From assembly GCA_037974665.1 (NCBI GenBank), contig CM075770.1, forward strand, positions 21,777,501 through 21,841,500: a stretch of 64,000 bases of DNA. The letters are read 5' to 3'. The stretch's first letter is position 1. Each line of letters opens with the position of its first letter. This stretch comes from Ehretia macrophylla (Eukaryota > Streptophyta > Magnoliopsida > Boraginales > Ehretiaceae). Shown here piece by piece: positions 35,166-48,000 of this stretch. The translations under genes and the position numbers were made by a program. The notes below the pieces were generated by a model. It saw only the letters and a list, made by a program, of their open reading frames with translations, was not told the origin of the DNA and did not search any database.

Positions 35166-35292
35166 TGAGGCTTTTGCAAAAGTTGATGCATATGTTGGCC
35201 TTGGGCATGCAAAAATTCAGATTTGTGTCATCTTTTGAATTGTTTTAACATGTGTGTAAGAGAATGTTGGGTATTCTTTATTGATTAGCGTG

Positions 35293-35725
35293 CGGGCACG
35301 CTTTTCTAAGTCTAGGGCACGCACTACGAGAAGGGCACGAATCACGAGGTAGACACGAACTACGAGGTAAGACACGTACTTCAAGACTAATGCATGCAAT
35401 CCTGGGTGAATGCACGTAAACCAATGCAAGGCACGTAATTCAATGTAATGCACGCAAATTGAGGTACGACTCTTAAACCTAGGTTAAGGTACGCAGTTCA
35501 AGGTTAGGGCACACAAAACGAGGTAACGCACGTACATCGAGGTCAGGGCACGTATTTCTAGGTACCGCACGTGAGTCGGGGATTAGGGCACACTATTCTA
35601 GGTTAAGGCACGTATGACGAGATATGCACGAAAACCAAGATAGGACACGTAATCCAAGGTCGGTCATATAATTAGGGGTCTATGGCACGCAAATCAAGGT
35701 AACACACGTTATTCGGGGTCGGGCC
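35293..35725. repeat. Array of about 20-bp CACG/ACGT-core units in the U3 end of the LTR
   Basis: About 20 degenerate units of 18-22 bp follow the plus-strand pattern GGCACGTA..TC.AGGTTA. CACG or CACGT recurs at nearly every period, and one full CACGTG is near 35567. The sense 5' end of the related LTRs at 5867 and 59986 has only two or three such units. The array lies at the sense 5' end of the LTR, where upstream promoter elements normally sit. Confidence 0.75.
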
Positions 35726-36325
35726 TCACACCAACCCCATGCTAAAAGTTAAGTCTGGACCCGACACACAGACAGAGTCTCCTCTGCACCGTGGACATTC
35801 TGAAAACCTGTAATCACTCAATTAAAGCCACAATACAACAAGACAAGCTTTTATAACTAAAGTTCAAAGGTTCAAGGCCATCCGAGCCTTGAAGCATACA
35901 ATAGTTCAAAATCACACAAGCATGCAACCAACTTAACTTCTTCATAAATCCGATATCATATCATCCAAAATAACATTGGAACATTCCTAGGGGTTGAAAC
36001 CAAGCATACTTTAAAACATACACTCCTAAACATGCAAGTAGCTAGAAAATAGAGCATAGTTATTACAAACCATGGTTTCTCAAAGCTATCACTACAACCA
36101 TCTTTCAACTTGCAACTACAAGAATATACATAGCCCTAAGGCCACAAAATAGATCATAACATAGAAATACAAGTACACCATGTAGTAATAAGAAAGAACT
36201 TCCACCTCAGGCAACAAACACACAACAACTAGGGCAAAGGCTCTGCCTATACTTCTTCCTCTTCCATTATCACCTTAAATAGCTAGGGATCACCCTCAGC
36301 ACTTCTTGAAACATATATCGAGGTA

Positions 36326-36822
36326 TGAGTAACCACTGTTACCTAGTGAGGGATAAAGTCTCCCGGGGCGTGCAATGCAACATATAATATAGTTAAACAA
36401 TAATGGCAATTAAACCAATCAAGAAATAACAATAGCTTAAGTAATCACACATTAAAAGGATACATTACACTTATCCCCAACACTTCAATCTTTTCTTGAT
36501 CTTCATTCACGATCCACGAACCACGATCTCGATCACGTTAAGCCGGCATAACCCCAAACACTCCAATGGGTGTACTCCGGATGTACCCCGATAATCCTAC
36601 AACCCAACACTCCCTGGCAATCTTCGGACTAGGCGAGTGAGGGAATAGGGTACGAAGTTTGAATATCCATTGGCAAGCCTTCTACCGCCTAACCGATATT
36701 CAACACAACCGCCCCTGACACTATGGTTGCGCAACCACTATGCAATGCACTTAACAATGACAAGTAAATATCAACAATATAAGTGATAATACGTAGGAGG
36801 ATCAACAAAGTAGGTTGACCTC
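36326..36822 (-). promoter_or_regulatory. LTR hairpins C, B and A
   Basis: Hairpin C is at 36326-36345 (weaker: GTAAC/GTTAC core, loop CACT, followed by AGTGAGGG). Hairpin B is at 36568-36589 (loop TCCGGAT). Hairpin A is at 36797-36822: GAGG-A-TCAAC/GTTGACCTC, loop AAAGTAG. Confidence 0.6.
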
Positions 36823-38208
36823 GGAACAGTTAGAATAAAAGCAGTTATACAAGCAATTAAGCAATTTTACAAAGGAGCATATACAAGATATCCATAGAAT
36901 TATGTCAAAAGCTCTGAAACAACTTGAAACTATATTTAAACACATAAGGAGTCATGCCAAGGTTTCAGATGCGAGAGACAATTGAATTTACCCTTAAACC
37001 CCTTTGTTATTCAATTCGTTTTCCTTCCAAACTCAAGTTAATGTTTTCAAATTTGAGGGGAAGCAATACCAATCTTCTAACTAATCCTTAAGGTACCCTT
37101 AGAACCCTCAAACACATTCAATTACCCGCACTTACCCCGAAAGCCCCAAATTTTCTATTATAGCGTTGAACTACACAAACCTCAACCGGGCTTCAAACAA
37201 GGGTTAACAAAGCTTCTATAGCACCTAGGTAGCCTAAGAATACCATATGTGAAGCCCGAATCCACCCGGATTAGCATTAACCTTGAAACCCTTTTGTTAA
37301 AGTCAACTAATTCATGTTCTATGCAAGTTTAGAGCAATTTGAGTGCACGGGGCTATTAGACTACCTTTATTAGCACCTAAGGCATCTATTAGAAGCATTG
37401 AATCAAGCTAATATGCACAATTACACAAAACCCTGGAAATCCCATCATTATTCACCCCTACGAATCAACCATTGATTTCTACCGTTTAAAATGCGAACTA
37501 ATGGTTTAAATGTGTTCTCTAGTACTCATATACATGGTATAATAGCATAGATAAGCATTAGAATATCATTTAATAGCATTTCTAACAAATCAATAAATGA
37601 GTAACATTTTCAATATGCGCAAAAAGTCATGAAATCCCTCACCAATGTGCGCAAGAGTTCTCGGGAGACTTGCAAACACCCTAAACTATGTGTTCCTAGC
37701 TTGGCTTGGCTTGAAGTGAAGATTTGAAGATGAAAAATCACTCATTCTCATCTCTAGCTGCTGTCGGGTTTAGCATAGTGAAATTCAGCTTGCTCTTTTT
37801 TTGTTGTTTTTATGAGTTAGGAGGTGTATTTTGAGTTATATAAAATGTGGGGTCAAGTTGCTGCTTAAGAGGCTTCCTAAAGTGAACGTTGTTAACTTTA
37901 AAATGAGCCTAAGGTGCAAAATGAATTCTAGCTAATTAAAACTCTAAGTTATTTTACGTAACACTATTCCTAGTATGCTAAACACATTTTCTAAACAAGT
38001 GCTCCTATCGCTCCTAGCTCCGTTGCACATTTTTCCCATTCCTTTAGCGATTAATATGATTTAATAAAAATGCTAATTCAATGTAATTAAGTATTTGAAA
38101 AATGGAATGAATAGTAACTAAGAAAGACAACAAATAAAACACAGAATTAAATGCGCAAATAATGGATGCAATAGTAAGTGCATGCAGGCAAAAAGCTCGG
38201 GCGTCACA

Positions 38209-39185
38209 TATAGAGGTTTAGTTTCTCAGTTGATTTCCTTCTAAAGACGGCCTTATGAAAAAAAAGGAAAAATTAACTACCTAGCTGCTTTCCAACTAGT
38301 ACAATGGGATCAATTGCAACCACTGTTACCTTCACTGGCATACTTCACACTGGAATCCGAACTTGCGCTATAAACGTAATGTAATCTCATTGATCATGTT
38401 AGGCCAACCAAATAAAAGAAAATAATGAATGAGAAAGCAACAAAAGGATCTGAAATTGGTCGAGTGGGACAGTCAACCACTACTCCCCATCTTACTAATT
38501 GAAGGAGTTCGATCTGCGCTGGGATTTTGAGCAAGCGAGGCCCAGGCACAAGATTAAATGGCCTACTTATCCCGATCTAACCCTCCTCGTAGCTATTCCT
38601 ATGCGCATAGATGTAGATCTATCTCTATGTATCCCTCTGCCCCGCCAGAACTTCCTTTCCCCTTCTATCAAAAGGTGAAGATCTAGTGTTAGTCACCCTA
38701 CTTAAGAAAGAATAAGAACAGTAGGAAGAGCTTTATTTCATATAATGCCGTGGCAAGGAAGTTCAATTGTTGATTCAGAGAATGCCCTTAGAGAATGACA
38801 GGAAGAATGAGCTCTTGCTGCAAGAATGACTTATTCACGTGAAGAAGAAAAGGCTATCACTGTTCTAGAAGAGGAAGCGGGGATTCCAATAATGGAAGAT
38901 CGATAGGCGAGAACAAAGGTTGAGGCGGTGAAGGATGTTTACGAGAAGGCCACCTTACAACCATAGAAAATGCGTTTCTCAGTCTTGATAAGATCCTATC
39001 GAGATACCGTCAAATCGAATCTATAGTAAAGAAAATAACAATAGAATGAAAATCAAAATGCCCATACATAAGTGGAGACCCTTTACCTAAGACATTTGAA
39101 GTACACAGGGATGCGTCAAAGCCGAGGTAAGGCAATAGGTTGTAGGATCCTCCTCTCTTCGGATTACCTTAGGGGTTCCAAAAGG
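38209..39185. other. Mitochondrial-like spacer
   Basis: No gene is recognised. A plus-strand stretch near 39069-39122 reads PLPKTFEVHRDASK, which could be a scrap of a gypsy RNase H start, but it is too short to call. Confidence 0.4.
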
Positions 39186-39660
39186 CTAGGACCGAGGAAA
39201 GTTTATATCGAGCACTGACACGCTCCTGGAAGGTGGCATCCCTATGGTTTCGATAGGCACAAACTGTCGACCTATTTCTATGGAAGGCATAAATCCTAAA
39301 TTTTCACAATCAGCGGTGAATGCCGGCAGATACATATATGATCGATCCTTGAAAGGAGAATTTGAAACATTGATGGTAGGTGGACGCAACTGCACCGGCC
39401 TCGTGCAGCCAAGGCCTTCCCAACAAGAGATTGAAAGAAGTAACAATGTCTATTACATGGAAGGCCGTGGTGAGCATCAAGGGTCCTAATCTTAGGTTGG
39501 TAACAAGCCTGCTAATAGCTTCCCTTCTCGAGTTGTCATAGGTAGTAACAAAAATACGGTAGAAGGCAACAAAGTGTCCTGGGGAATGCTGAGAGCACGA
39601 AGAGTGGATAAGGGGCAGATGTTCAGGGCTGCCCCTGTATCGAAACAACTAAACAAGCCA
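39186..39660 (-). pseudogene. Gypsy retropepsin fragment with frameshift
   Basis: On the minus strand one frame gives FDTGAALNICPLSTLRAL (DTG protease active site). The reading then shifts frame at about 39540-39555 to VTTYDNSRREAISRL, then FNLLLGRPWLHEAGAVAS and YHQCFKF. The LLGRPW..GA..S.HQ block is typical of plant gypsy elements. The frameshift and truncation make it non-functional. It is flanked by mitochondrial-like DNA. Confidence 0.78.
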
Positions 39661-40659
39661 AAAACCCTAACAACCAATTCAAGTGTAAAGATCCCAAAAA
39701 ACACCATACAAACTCCTTTAATCCTATAAATACTGAACATAATGTAGAACCCCCTAAACTGCCTAAACCGCCTTTGAACCCCCAATATTGTTCTAACCAA
39801 ACCACAAAGAATGATCTGCCTCCGGAATAGAGATCCTACCAGATTCACCAAATGGAAATTCTAGATATAATAGAAATGAGCTTGACTCTTCAGAATCTTT
39901 GATACATCCTCAACAGAGAGGACGAATGAACTGGGTAAGATTCCATCGAACTAAGGCAGGGAAGGTTTGGTTGGGGTGAACGAATCGGATCTTAGAGAAG
40001 TCTCGGTCTTCATCTACACCTAGGATAAGGAAGAGAAAATCATTTGATGAATGAATGCATTAGAGAGCATTAGGCTAACGCCTAATTCTTCCACATGAAT
40101 ACCATATGATAGATAGAAATACTGATTTACCTTAAGGATCGTGCACTAGAATCAATAGAATCATAATCCGATGTGGAATAAGATAAGTAATTGAATTAGC
40201 TCTATGATATGCAATGGGTTTAATGGAGTTAATGCTTTGACTCCTAGTTGTATTGTACTAGAATACCATTTTAGAAGAAGGAAATGTATGATATTCAAGT
40301 TCATAGTTTTGATGGAATGCTTGCTATCAGTGCATTAGGTGTCCTAGTTGTCCAGTACCAATCCGCTTTCAAGGTTAAGTGTGCCTTTACCTTTGTTTAG
40401 TCATTCATACAGTCTCTGGAAAATGTTATCAAATCACCTGTGAAGGAGGGTACTACTTATTATAGTATATAGATCCTTCTTAGGATAGCCTATTATAGTG
40501 AATAGGTACTTTCCTTCGCATATAAGCTTATCTCTTATGTAGGTATACTATCACTATTGTAGTTATCTCTTAGTCATATATGCGCTGCTACTAGTTAGAA
40601 TAAGCTTCTAATAAGGTAGACTATCGCATATCCGCTTTCATTCGATAGGCCATCAATGA
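39661..40659. other. Unassigned spacer
   Basis: Nothing is recognised. The composition is AT-rich, with repeated TATAGT/AGGTA words around 40450-40620. Confidence 0.4.
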
Positions 40660-41310
40660 ACAATCTCCACCCCGAACTCTGAGCAAACAGGTCTTGGAGG
40701 TCGACCCCAGTAGCTGGGTTTAGGATAATCTTCAATTTGTTCAGTTCTCGCCTCTGAGGTGAGCTTGTCTGGAGTTCTTTTCTCTACATTGGCCATAGAG
40801 GTCGGCTCGTCATCTATGGAATAGTCGCCCCCAATGTCTGATTCTACAGGGAAATCCGCCAGGAAGCTGGCTAGTGCTTGACCTTTTTCTGCTGTTCGTG
40901 GTTCGTATCGAATGTCGAACTCGCCTAGCTGAACTGCCCACTTTGGTACTCTTCTGGGCGGGTCGGTCTCGCCGAAGATGTTCTTTAGCGGATATTATGT
41001 GAACACTCTTATTGCATGTGCCGGTGACGGTACGAAATTAAACCCAAATCTCTGCCTCCTTGCTGAATAGATAAAGGCGAGTGCTACTTTCTCGACCTTA
41101 GAGTACCTCATCTCTGTGTCCAATAAGGTCTTACTGGTGAAGTAGACTGACTTCTCCTGTCACTCATCCCAAGGGAATCAGACAGAGTTGATTGAGGACT
41201 CTATAGCTGCTAGGTACAGACTTGGGACCTCGTAGGGGACCGGCATGGATATGATAGGAGGCTTGTCGAGGTCTTTTTGGAGGGGTTGAAAGGCTTCTTC
41301 GACCCGAACC
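40660..41310 (-). pseudogene. Gypsy RNase H fragment
   Basis: The minus-strand translation reads from YFTSKTLLDTEMRYSKVEK through RRQRFGF to VQLGEFDIRYEPRTAEKGQA and LASFLADFP. This is the distal half of a Ty3/gypsy RNase H domain and its downstream linker. The DF.ADFP box normally reads ALADFLADF; here it is ALASFLADF. There are internal stops (near 41000) and no LTR or integrase. It directly abuts the plastid ycf2 fragment. Confidence 0.72.
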
Positions 41311-41330
41311 AAGGAATTCCTTAGATATGA

Positions 41331-42052
41331 TGCAAAATGGATCTTGTTCTATCGTTGATCAGAGATTTCTCTATGAACAATACGAATCGGAGTTTGAGTT
41401 TGAAGAAAGGGAATGAGTCCTCGACCCGCAACGGATAGAGGAGGATTTATTCAATCACATAGTTTAGGCTCCTAGAATATGGCGCCCTTGGGGCTTTCTA
41501 TTTGATTATATCAAAAAACCCAATGAATTGGGATTTCCCTATTGGGTCAGGTCATTTCGGGGCAAGTGGATCATTTATGATGAAGAGGATGGGCTTCAAG
41601 AGAATGATTCAGAGTTCTTGCAGAGTGGAACCATGCAGTACCAGACACGAGATAGATCTTCCAAAGAACAAGGCTTTTTTCGAATAAGCCAATTCATTTG
41701 GGACCCTGCAGATCCACTCTTTTTCTATTCAAAGATCAGCCTTTTATCTCTGTGTTTTCACATCGAGAATACTTTGAAAATGAAGAGATTTTAAAAGGGC
41801 TTCTTACTCCCCAAACAGATCTTCCTACATCTATATATAAACGCTGGTTTATCAAGAATATGCAAGAAAGGTACTTCGAATTGTTGATTCATCACCAGAG
41901 ATGGCTTAGAACCAATAGTTCATTATCTAATGGATTTTTCTGTTCTAATACTCCATCCAAGAGTTATCAGTATTTATCAAAGCTGTTCCTATCTAACGGA
42001 ACGCTATTGGATCAAATGACAAAGACATTGTTGAGAAAAAAGATGGCTTTTT
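41331..42052 (+). pseudogene. ycf2: Plastid ycf2 fragment
   Basis: Strong match in content to the plastid Ycf2 protein: [59 protein letters not shown], then after a frameshift near 41722 [38 protein letters not shown], and [16 protein letters not shown]. Ycf2 is a very large, essential plastid AAA-type protein implicated in protein import. Only about 240 codons are here. It also has TAG for Trp in the IVWAP segment (near 41467) and small indels near 41405. It probably reached the mitochondrial genome from the plastid before this DNA entered its present location. Confidence 0.93.
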
Positions 42053-42060
42053 TCCCAACT

Positions 42061-45000
42061 CGACATGCTTGCTTTAACTCTATCGACAACATTTTTGGTG
42101 TCCAGACCAGTAGCATCAGTAGCGACGGTTAAGGATAGTTTCGAAAGAGATATATGTGGAGCGGTTTCAGTCCCTCTTTGGAGGGACTTACGCCAGCTTT
42201 GGTCAGCAGAGTTACCCTCCACTCAGTCATGTAAAACACGGTTTCGTATACCCCTAATTCTAATTGCAAAAAGGGAATCCAATCATTGTCAATGGGTTTG
42301 GGAGAATAAGAAATACAATACCAATAAGTGGATGAGTGGATGAAAGAAATCTTTTTCAATTTATCTTGAGGCTGCCAAGGTCAGTTGAGAGGGGGATCAA
42401 AGGTGCCATAAAATAAATTTTCTGACATCTGTTTTCCCAAGGCTTAACCTCTTCGTGGGGTTATGAAAGAAAGCTTCGATCTTCCACCTTTGTCCGATGA
42501 ATGCACTTATTCATGGATTATATCTTCCTTCCAATAGAGCTACAAAGAAAGGCTTTTCGTGGGCTTAATTAGAGCTACATTTTCGAGGAAAGCTTCAACT
42601 TTAGGCTTTAGGCAGAGACAAGAGTTCCGATCCTATGGTATGGTATTCCAGCCACTATGGTCTCACTCTGACTTGCTCACGAAGAAGAATTCTCGATCGA
42701 GAACTAGTACGAGGGTAGAAGGACAAACTATCGGGCTTATGCTGGCAAGCTATCTAAATCTGACTTAGATAAGGAAGAGAAACGTAGGCAAAAGTGAAGG
42801 GTTGGCCCTGATGTTACAACTCAATCTCACAGCTTCCTTCTTGAAACAAGTTCCGATAGAGCTTTCCCAGGACTGAAAGCTGCCTAAACTGGATCAAAGA
42901 TACCCACTTGCCCAGAAGTAGCTGCAAGAACAGGAACGCCAATGCCTATGGTTGAGTGAACATGGCTTGTTCTCGAAGAAAGAAATTATAAGGCATTTAT
43001 CTACCTTAGATAGATGCCAGGATAAGGATTCGCAAGGGATATTGAATGAAAATTGGAAGCAGGACAGACAAGTAAGGCATGAAGAGGCTCTAATAAGGTT
43101 TAGGCTTGAGGTTTATGTAGCCTATATAAGTATCCGAAGTTGTCGAAATAGACAAAAGGAGTTGTAGGCCAACTCGTAATAGAATTCGATGCTTTGAGAG
43201 AAGGGTGTGAGGGAGAAGATGATCTTAGAATCGAGCATCTGACGAAGCCAAGCTCATGCCATCAAAGGGAGGACTCTTGTTAAACCTTCCTTACTTATCG
43301 ATATTCTTTACCTAACCTAAGGACTCTTTTTGAGGAAAAATCGGTTGGGAAAGAAGGCTTGCTTCAAGCATTGGATAAAGGGATGTCCATGCCTGGATAA
43401 GCCTTTTACTCTTTTACAGGTACTTTTGTCGTCGCTGGTCTTTATTTCTGGAGGCAAGAGCAAGAAGATCAGAAGCTAATCCTTGTCTGGGAGAGGCGTA
43501 TTAGAAAGGATGTCCCCCCATAAGAGCTTCAGAGGGAAGGTACGCACCTTACTCAACTAGAAGAGGAGTTGTCCTATCCGAAAGGGTCCTAACAAGGTCG
43601 GGGAGTTCTGTCCGTCTACTTTCTTAATATGGAATTGGGATTGAGACTTTCACTTTCATGCTAGGAGTTGAAGATGGAGCTGTCTAAGCTATTCCCCCTA
43701 AGAGCAGTCTAATCGTAACGAGAAAGAAAGTCAGTAGCTCCTCGAATTCCCGAGGCCGACCCGTAACACCTTTTACTTACTATGAACTAGGATTAGCTCA
43801 TAACATAAACTCAAAGACGCCAGAAAAGCACATTTAACACGGTTCATCAGGTTGTTCAGAGGCTCCTTCCTGTCCCACCTCTACCCTGCTTCAATATATC
43901 AGTTGTCATTAAACACATTTTTCTCTTAACGAGAAGCAAATGGCTTTTGTGTTTGTGATCCTGTGTTAAAAGCTTACTAAGCGCATGTCAAAAGCTATCA
44001 CCCCTATTAAGTTTGTCGCTAGTTTCGGAATGCACGACTTCCTATGCTCTAAACTCATATCTGGATTGATTTTCTTCTTTGTTATATAATAAGAGGTGCA
44101 CATAGTCTAAGTAAAGAATTTTTGGGCTTCATATCAGCCGGTCATAGGCGACCACTCTCTCTCTTACTTTCTTTCATTTAGTTAGGCGTGGTAAAGAATC
44201 TCGCTCGAAAGAGACTCTTGGTTCACCTACTCAATTGGAATGACTCTTACCCTTACTTATCTCTTTACTCCGAGAAGTCCCCCTCGAAGCTATTCCCCGG
44301 TGCTGTCTTCTTTCTCTTTACTCTGAGAATGAAGCCATTAGCCGAACAGAATACGGACTTGCTTGCTCTATTTGATTTAGGACCTCTTGCTGCTACGTCT
44401 CTTTCGAATTCAGTTCCTAATAAAAGAAAGAGATTGAAGGCCTGGCTATTCCGATTGAGAATATGAAAGAGGCTATGAAATAGAAGAAAGAATGTGAGTT
44501 TGAACTCTAACTCAAGAGCCCTTACTCAAGAGGGTTTCTCTTCCTCTTATTTTTAGAAGTCAAATGTTAAGTCTAGTTGGGGCAACTGGGCCAGACGACA
44601 TTGATAGCGGAGTTTTCGTGGTAAGGTACAAAGCTTTTATTTTCTGGGTCTTGGGCAGACGTACTCAAATGGTACAAATAGAAAGGCTTGTCCAGTGAGT
44701 GATGACACTAGCGAGTAAACTACAAAAGGGTCTTGTTTGGTATAATATAAGCGAATGAATTAGTTAGAATTCGCTCAGATGTGACTTCTTTGCTCGGTTT
44801 CGGTTGCTTGACTCAATAATGGCCCTTTAAAGTCATTGACTCGGTATTTATGTAAGAGCGATAGAGCTCATTTTTTGACCTCCGTTACCTCTGAAACTCG
44901 GCAAAATAGCCTGCCTTTCTTTCAATGCTTTAAGATGGAAGTTGGTCGAGTGCTGTCGTAGGGGGAGTCCAGACGGACTTGATTGCTTATTTCATTCCAT

Positions 45001-48000
45001 CTCTGCTCCTGGAAACAAATCAAGATCAAGGATCTTAAAAAGACAGAGTCAACCGATAGATCAAAGAGTCACAAACCTTGCTGCCACCTAATCGATGAAT
45101 CTTGTCCCCTTTTTATGGCTTTAGCCCGCTTCTTGTTAGCTTGTTACTATAAAAATTGCGTGCGTATAGAATGGGATCAAGACCAGTAGGTCGGTTCTCT
45201 CCTGAGTATCATTAATGGGTCCACAGACTTTTTTGATAAAAAAGAAAGGATAGGTCCGGGGACCCCTAATATAATAGAATTGGATCACTCATCTCATGCC
45301 ATGGATGGACTCTTATTCGATGTCAATCGTTCAGCTTCTTTGTTTATTGAAGGCCCATTCCCCCTGAGTGAGACCATTCATTTGTCTTAACTCGGGCTGA
45401 AAAGGTAGATTAGCCCCATATTTTATTCTTTTTGATTTCAAGCTACTTGCGCCTATTGTTTATTGGTCCAATGGCCTTACCGCTAGCTGTCCCTCTATTA
45501 AAATGTTGGGCAAGTGGCAGGGAATTACCCGTATTTAGTATGAGCAGAGTGGAAACTACTTATACCTTTCGGACTTTGGCATTCGCTTGTCACCTGTAAT
45601 CCCAAAAAACTGACCTCAATAATGTTTGCAATCAGACATTAGATCTGAATCAAAATAATTCCCGATATAAGATTCATCTATGCTGGCAAAAACACTTTCA
45701 GAGCAATTGTCCCATCGGCGTGAAGGTTTTTTGTTTAAGACTGCTTTTCGTGCCCTTACTTTGGAGTCTATCAGCTGCAACAAGGGCTGCGGGAACGAGT
45801 GCTTTCTATGGGATGAGATGACAATTTATATATATAAGATATCGGTAATTAAGCTAGGGCGTTTAGCTTACTTAGTTTACTCCCAAGCACTCACGACACT
45901 CTTTCAAGATTTGGCATCTCCCGTCGCTCTCCTGGTGTAAGAGTTGAGCCTTCACTTCTCCCTCCCCCAACCGAATCTCCTATATGTTATATTAGAATCT
46001 ATTATTTTATTGGTTCAAAGCCTATTGGTCGACTCAACCTAACTATCGCTTGGCCAATGAAGAGTAGTTCTAGAAAACTTGCCTCATCTGGCCAATAGGA
46101 AGAAAAGGCTTCGTAGTGCTTCAGATGATGGCATATCTTCCTCTTGTCCGCATACTATAGTTGATTGAGCGGATATGAAGAGAAAAACTTGAATCCGCAG
46201 CTATTGAAAGTAGGAAGACGTGTCAATAATCAGAGTTCATCTGGCCGGGGGGATCCTACTACCCCATAGATGGAATCCCTATATAGATGATCACCCTCCT
46301 GGAAATGTTTCGACCTTTTTCTTTTATTCCCGAGTGGATTCCTTATTTGATGTTTCTGAAGGACTTGATTCTAGTACGAACGAGTACGAATGATAACGTA
46401 CGTTACGTTTCAAAGATCATGACATCGTTTATATAAGCTATAGTGAAAAAGTCAAAGGGTTTGACTATCTCGTCCAAAATTCTTTACCTAGCTCTCACTT
46501 GCTAATACCGCTCGCAACGAGAAGAGCTTGATTACTACGCTTGTCGCTGACCAAAATCTTGTTCTTTCTTCATCACGAGGAAAGTCATAAGTAGGTAGGG
46601 CCCTCTTTTAGTTGCGAAGTCGAGCTCACTCCTTAACCTTTCTTCAGAAATAGCATAGCGCGGTCTCTCCTAGAAAATAGGGAAACACATGTTGTAGCCA
46701 CTCTATTCGCTAGGAATCTCTTTTTTGCTCCTCGTACGCATCTTCCTCAGTCCAGGAATTCCGACCGGCGGGATAGGCATTCATAGAATCAGTTTAGCTA
46801 TCTGAGGTACCTCTATTAGATGAGTTGACCTTACCTCTTTCATTCAGATCTGCAGAGAAAACTGGAACAGAAGCTGCATTGGAAGAGGTAGCTAAGCCTA
46901 CTGAATCTTGGGAATTAGCATCTGTTACTGACCTACGTTGAAAGTCAACCAGCAGCTAACTACTGAGTACGAAAGGCAGAGTAGGTACTGTGTAGACGGA
47001 ACAAAGTAAGGTCGAGAGTCGTGAGTAAACTAAGTAAGTAGTAATAAAACCTCGATGGCGAAAGACCAGGAAGAGTTAGGCACCTTAGCATATCTATACC
47101 TACTATGAAGGGAAGATTTAAAGCGAGAGTGGGACTTCGATCAATAGGTTAGAGACAGGTAGAATCAATCCGGGCATCCAAGATAATATGCAAATTGAAC
47201 TAGAGAGCTTGGACACAGATGAAGACATGTTTAGGATGTTGATGTATGGTAGTGGTTCCCGTAGATAGGTCTACGACAGTGCTTCCTATGATGAGTAGAC
47301 CACTGAGCACGTCGGCGGCAGCGAATGCTTCCATGAAATCCATACTTAGTGCTCCAAAACCCCTATCCCTAAGTTATAGTATAATGTTCTTCATTTAATC
47401 AACTCATCCAATGCATGCCCCTTCGGTATTCAAATCCCGGGCCAACGTTAAGGGCGGGATACACGTCTATTGAATGAGTTGACTTACTTGTTTCATATGG
47501 ATTTGCAAGGACAGCTGGACCAGTGGGGGTGGCTAAAGCCATTAAATCTTAAAAATTGGCATCTCCTGTTATTATTAGAGTTTTGTATCAATCTCTTCTT
47601 GGAATTGACTTAGCTAAGGGATCTACCACTGCGGGGTAAACACCATCCCATGTTGCAGAGAAAACATTTTTTTAGTTAAGGGGATAAACGAAAGAAAAAG
47701 GCCCTTTGATAAGATATAGAAAGTAATTCAAATGTTATATATAGACCATGGTCCTATCCCTGATTTTTAATAGAAAAGGTTGACCAATATGATTAAGGTT
47801 AGTATTTATTCAAACTAACCTTGGCTAAAAGTTTCATACTACATGCGGCGCAGCCTACTTCTACTTTCGCTACTAAAAGGAGAAAGTCTGTGAGTCCATG
47901 ATATAGTGCGGGGGTAGAAATAATGCTTCATTTTAGTGAAGGCAATTGAGCCTGTTAGCTGTCGCTAGAATTCTTACTCAGGTTGGGCAACAAGCGCCGA

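Larger units (their letters stand above)
31975..35730 (-). mobile_element. Solo LTR nested in the outer LTR
   Basis: It starts TGTCACGCCCCAACC and ends GGGCCTCACA, with CCAAC at 31970-31974 and 35731-35735 as a perfect 5-bp duplication. It is 3756 bp long with no gag-pol, PBS or PPT. It carries local tandem repeats (32841-32979, 33281-33640), a GA-rich tract, and an expanded CACG array at its sense 5' end. It belongs to the same broad LTR group by its ends and by hairpins A and B, but most of its sequence differs from its neighbours. Confidence 0.88.
31956..38208 (-). mobile_element. Outer LTR interrupted near its end by another LTR
   Basis: The plus strand starts TGTCACGCCCCGACC at 31956. 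After 19 bp it is interrupted by the LTR at 31975-35730, resumes at 35736 (CCCATGC..), and ends GGGCGTCACA at 38208. Without the insertion it is about 2.49 kb. It is homologous to the LTR at 7867-11859 over most of its length. The flanks TCCAG (31951-31955) and TATAG (38209-38213) do not form a clean target duplication. They may have mutated, or the copy may be a rearranged LTR. No internal domain is seen. Confidence 0.78.

Noticed and set aside
35293-35725. Regular short repeats resembling a CRISPR array
   Set aside because: Units vary in sequence with no unique spacers of constant length; the array is inside an LTR of a plant retroelement.
31951-38213. A clean target-site duplication for the outer LTR
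   Set aside because: The flanks TCCAG and TATAG differ at two of five positions, so the claim is not supported.
39069-39122. RNase H-like phrase PLPKTFEVHRDASK on the plus strand
   Set aside because: Only 14 residues, no extension in any frame; may be chance or a tiny scrap.
47397-47460. Possible tRNA T-arm (GGTATTCAAATCCCGGG)
   Set aside because: No matching acceptor, D-arm or anticodon arm could be folded upstream.
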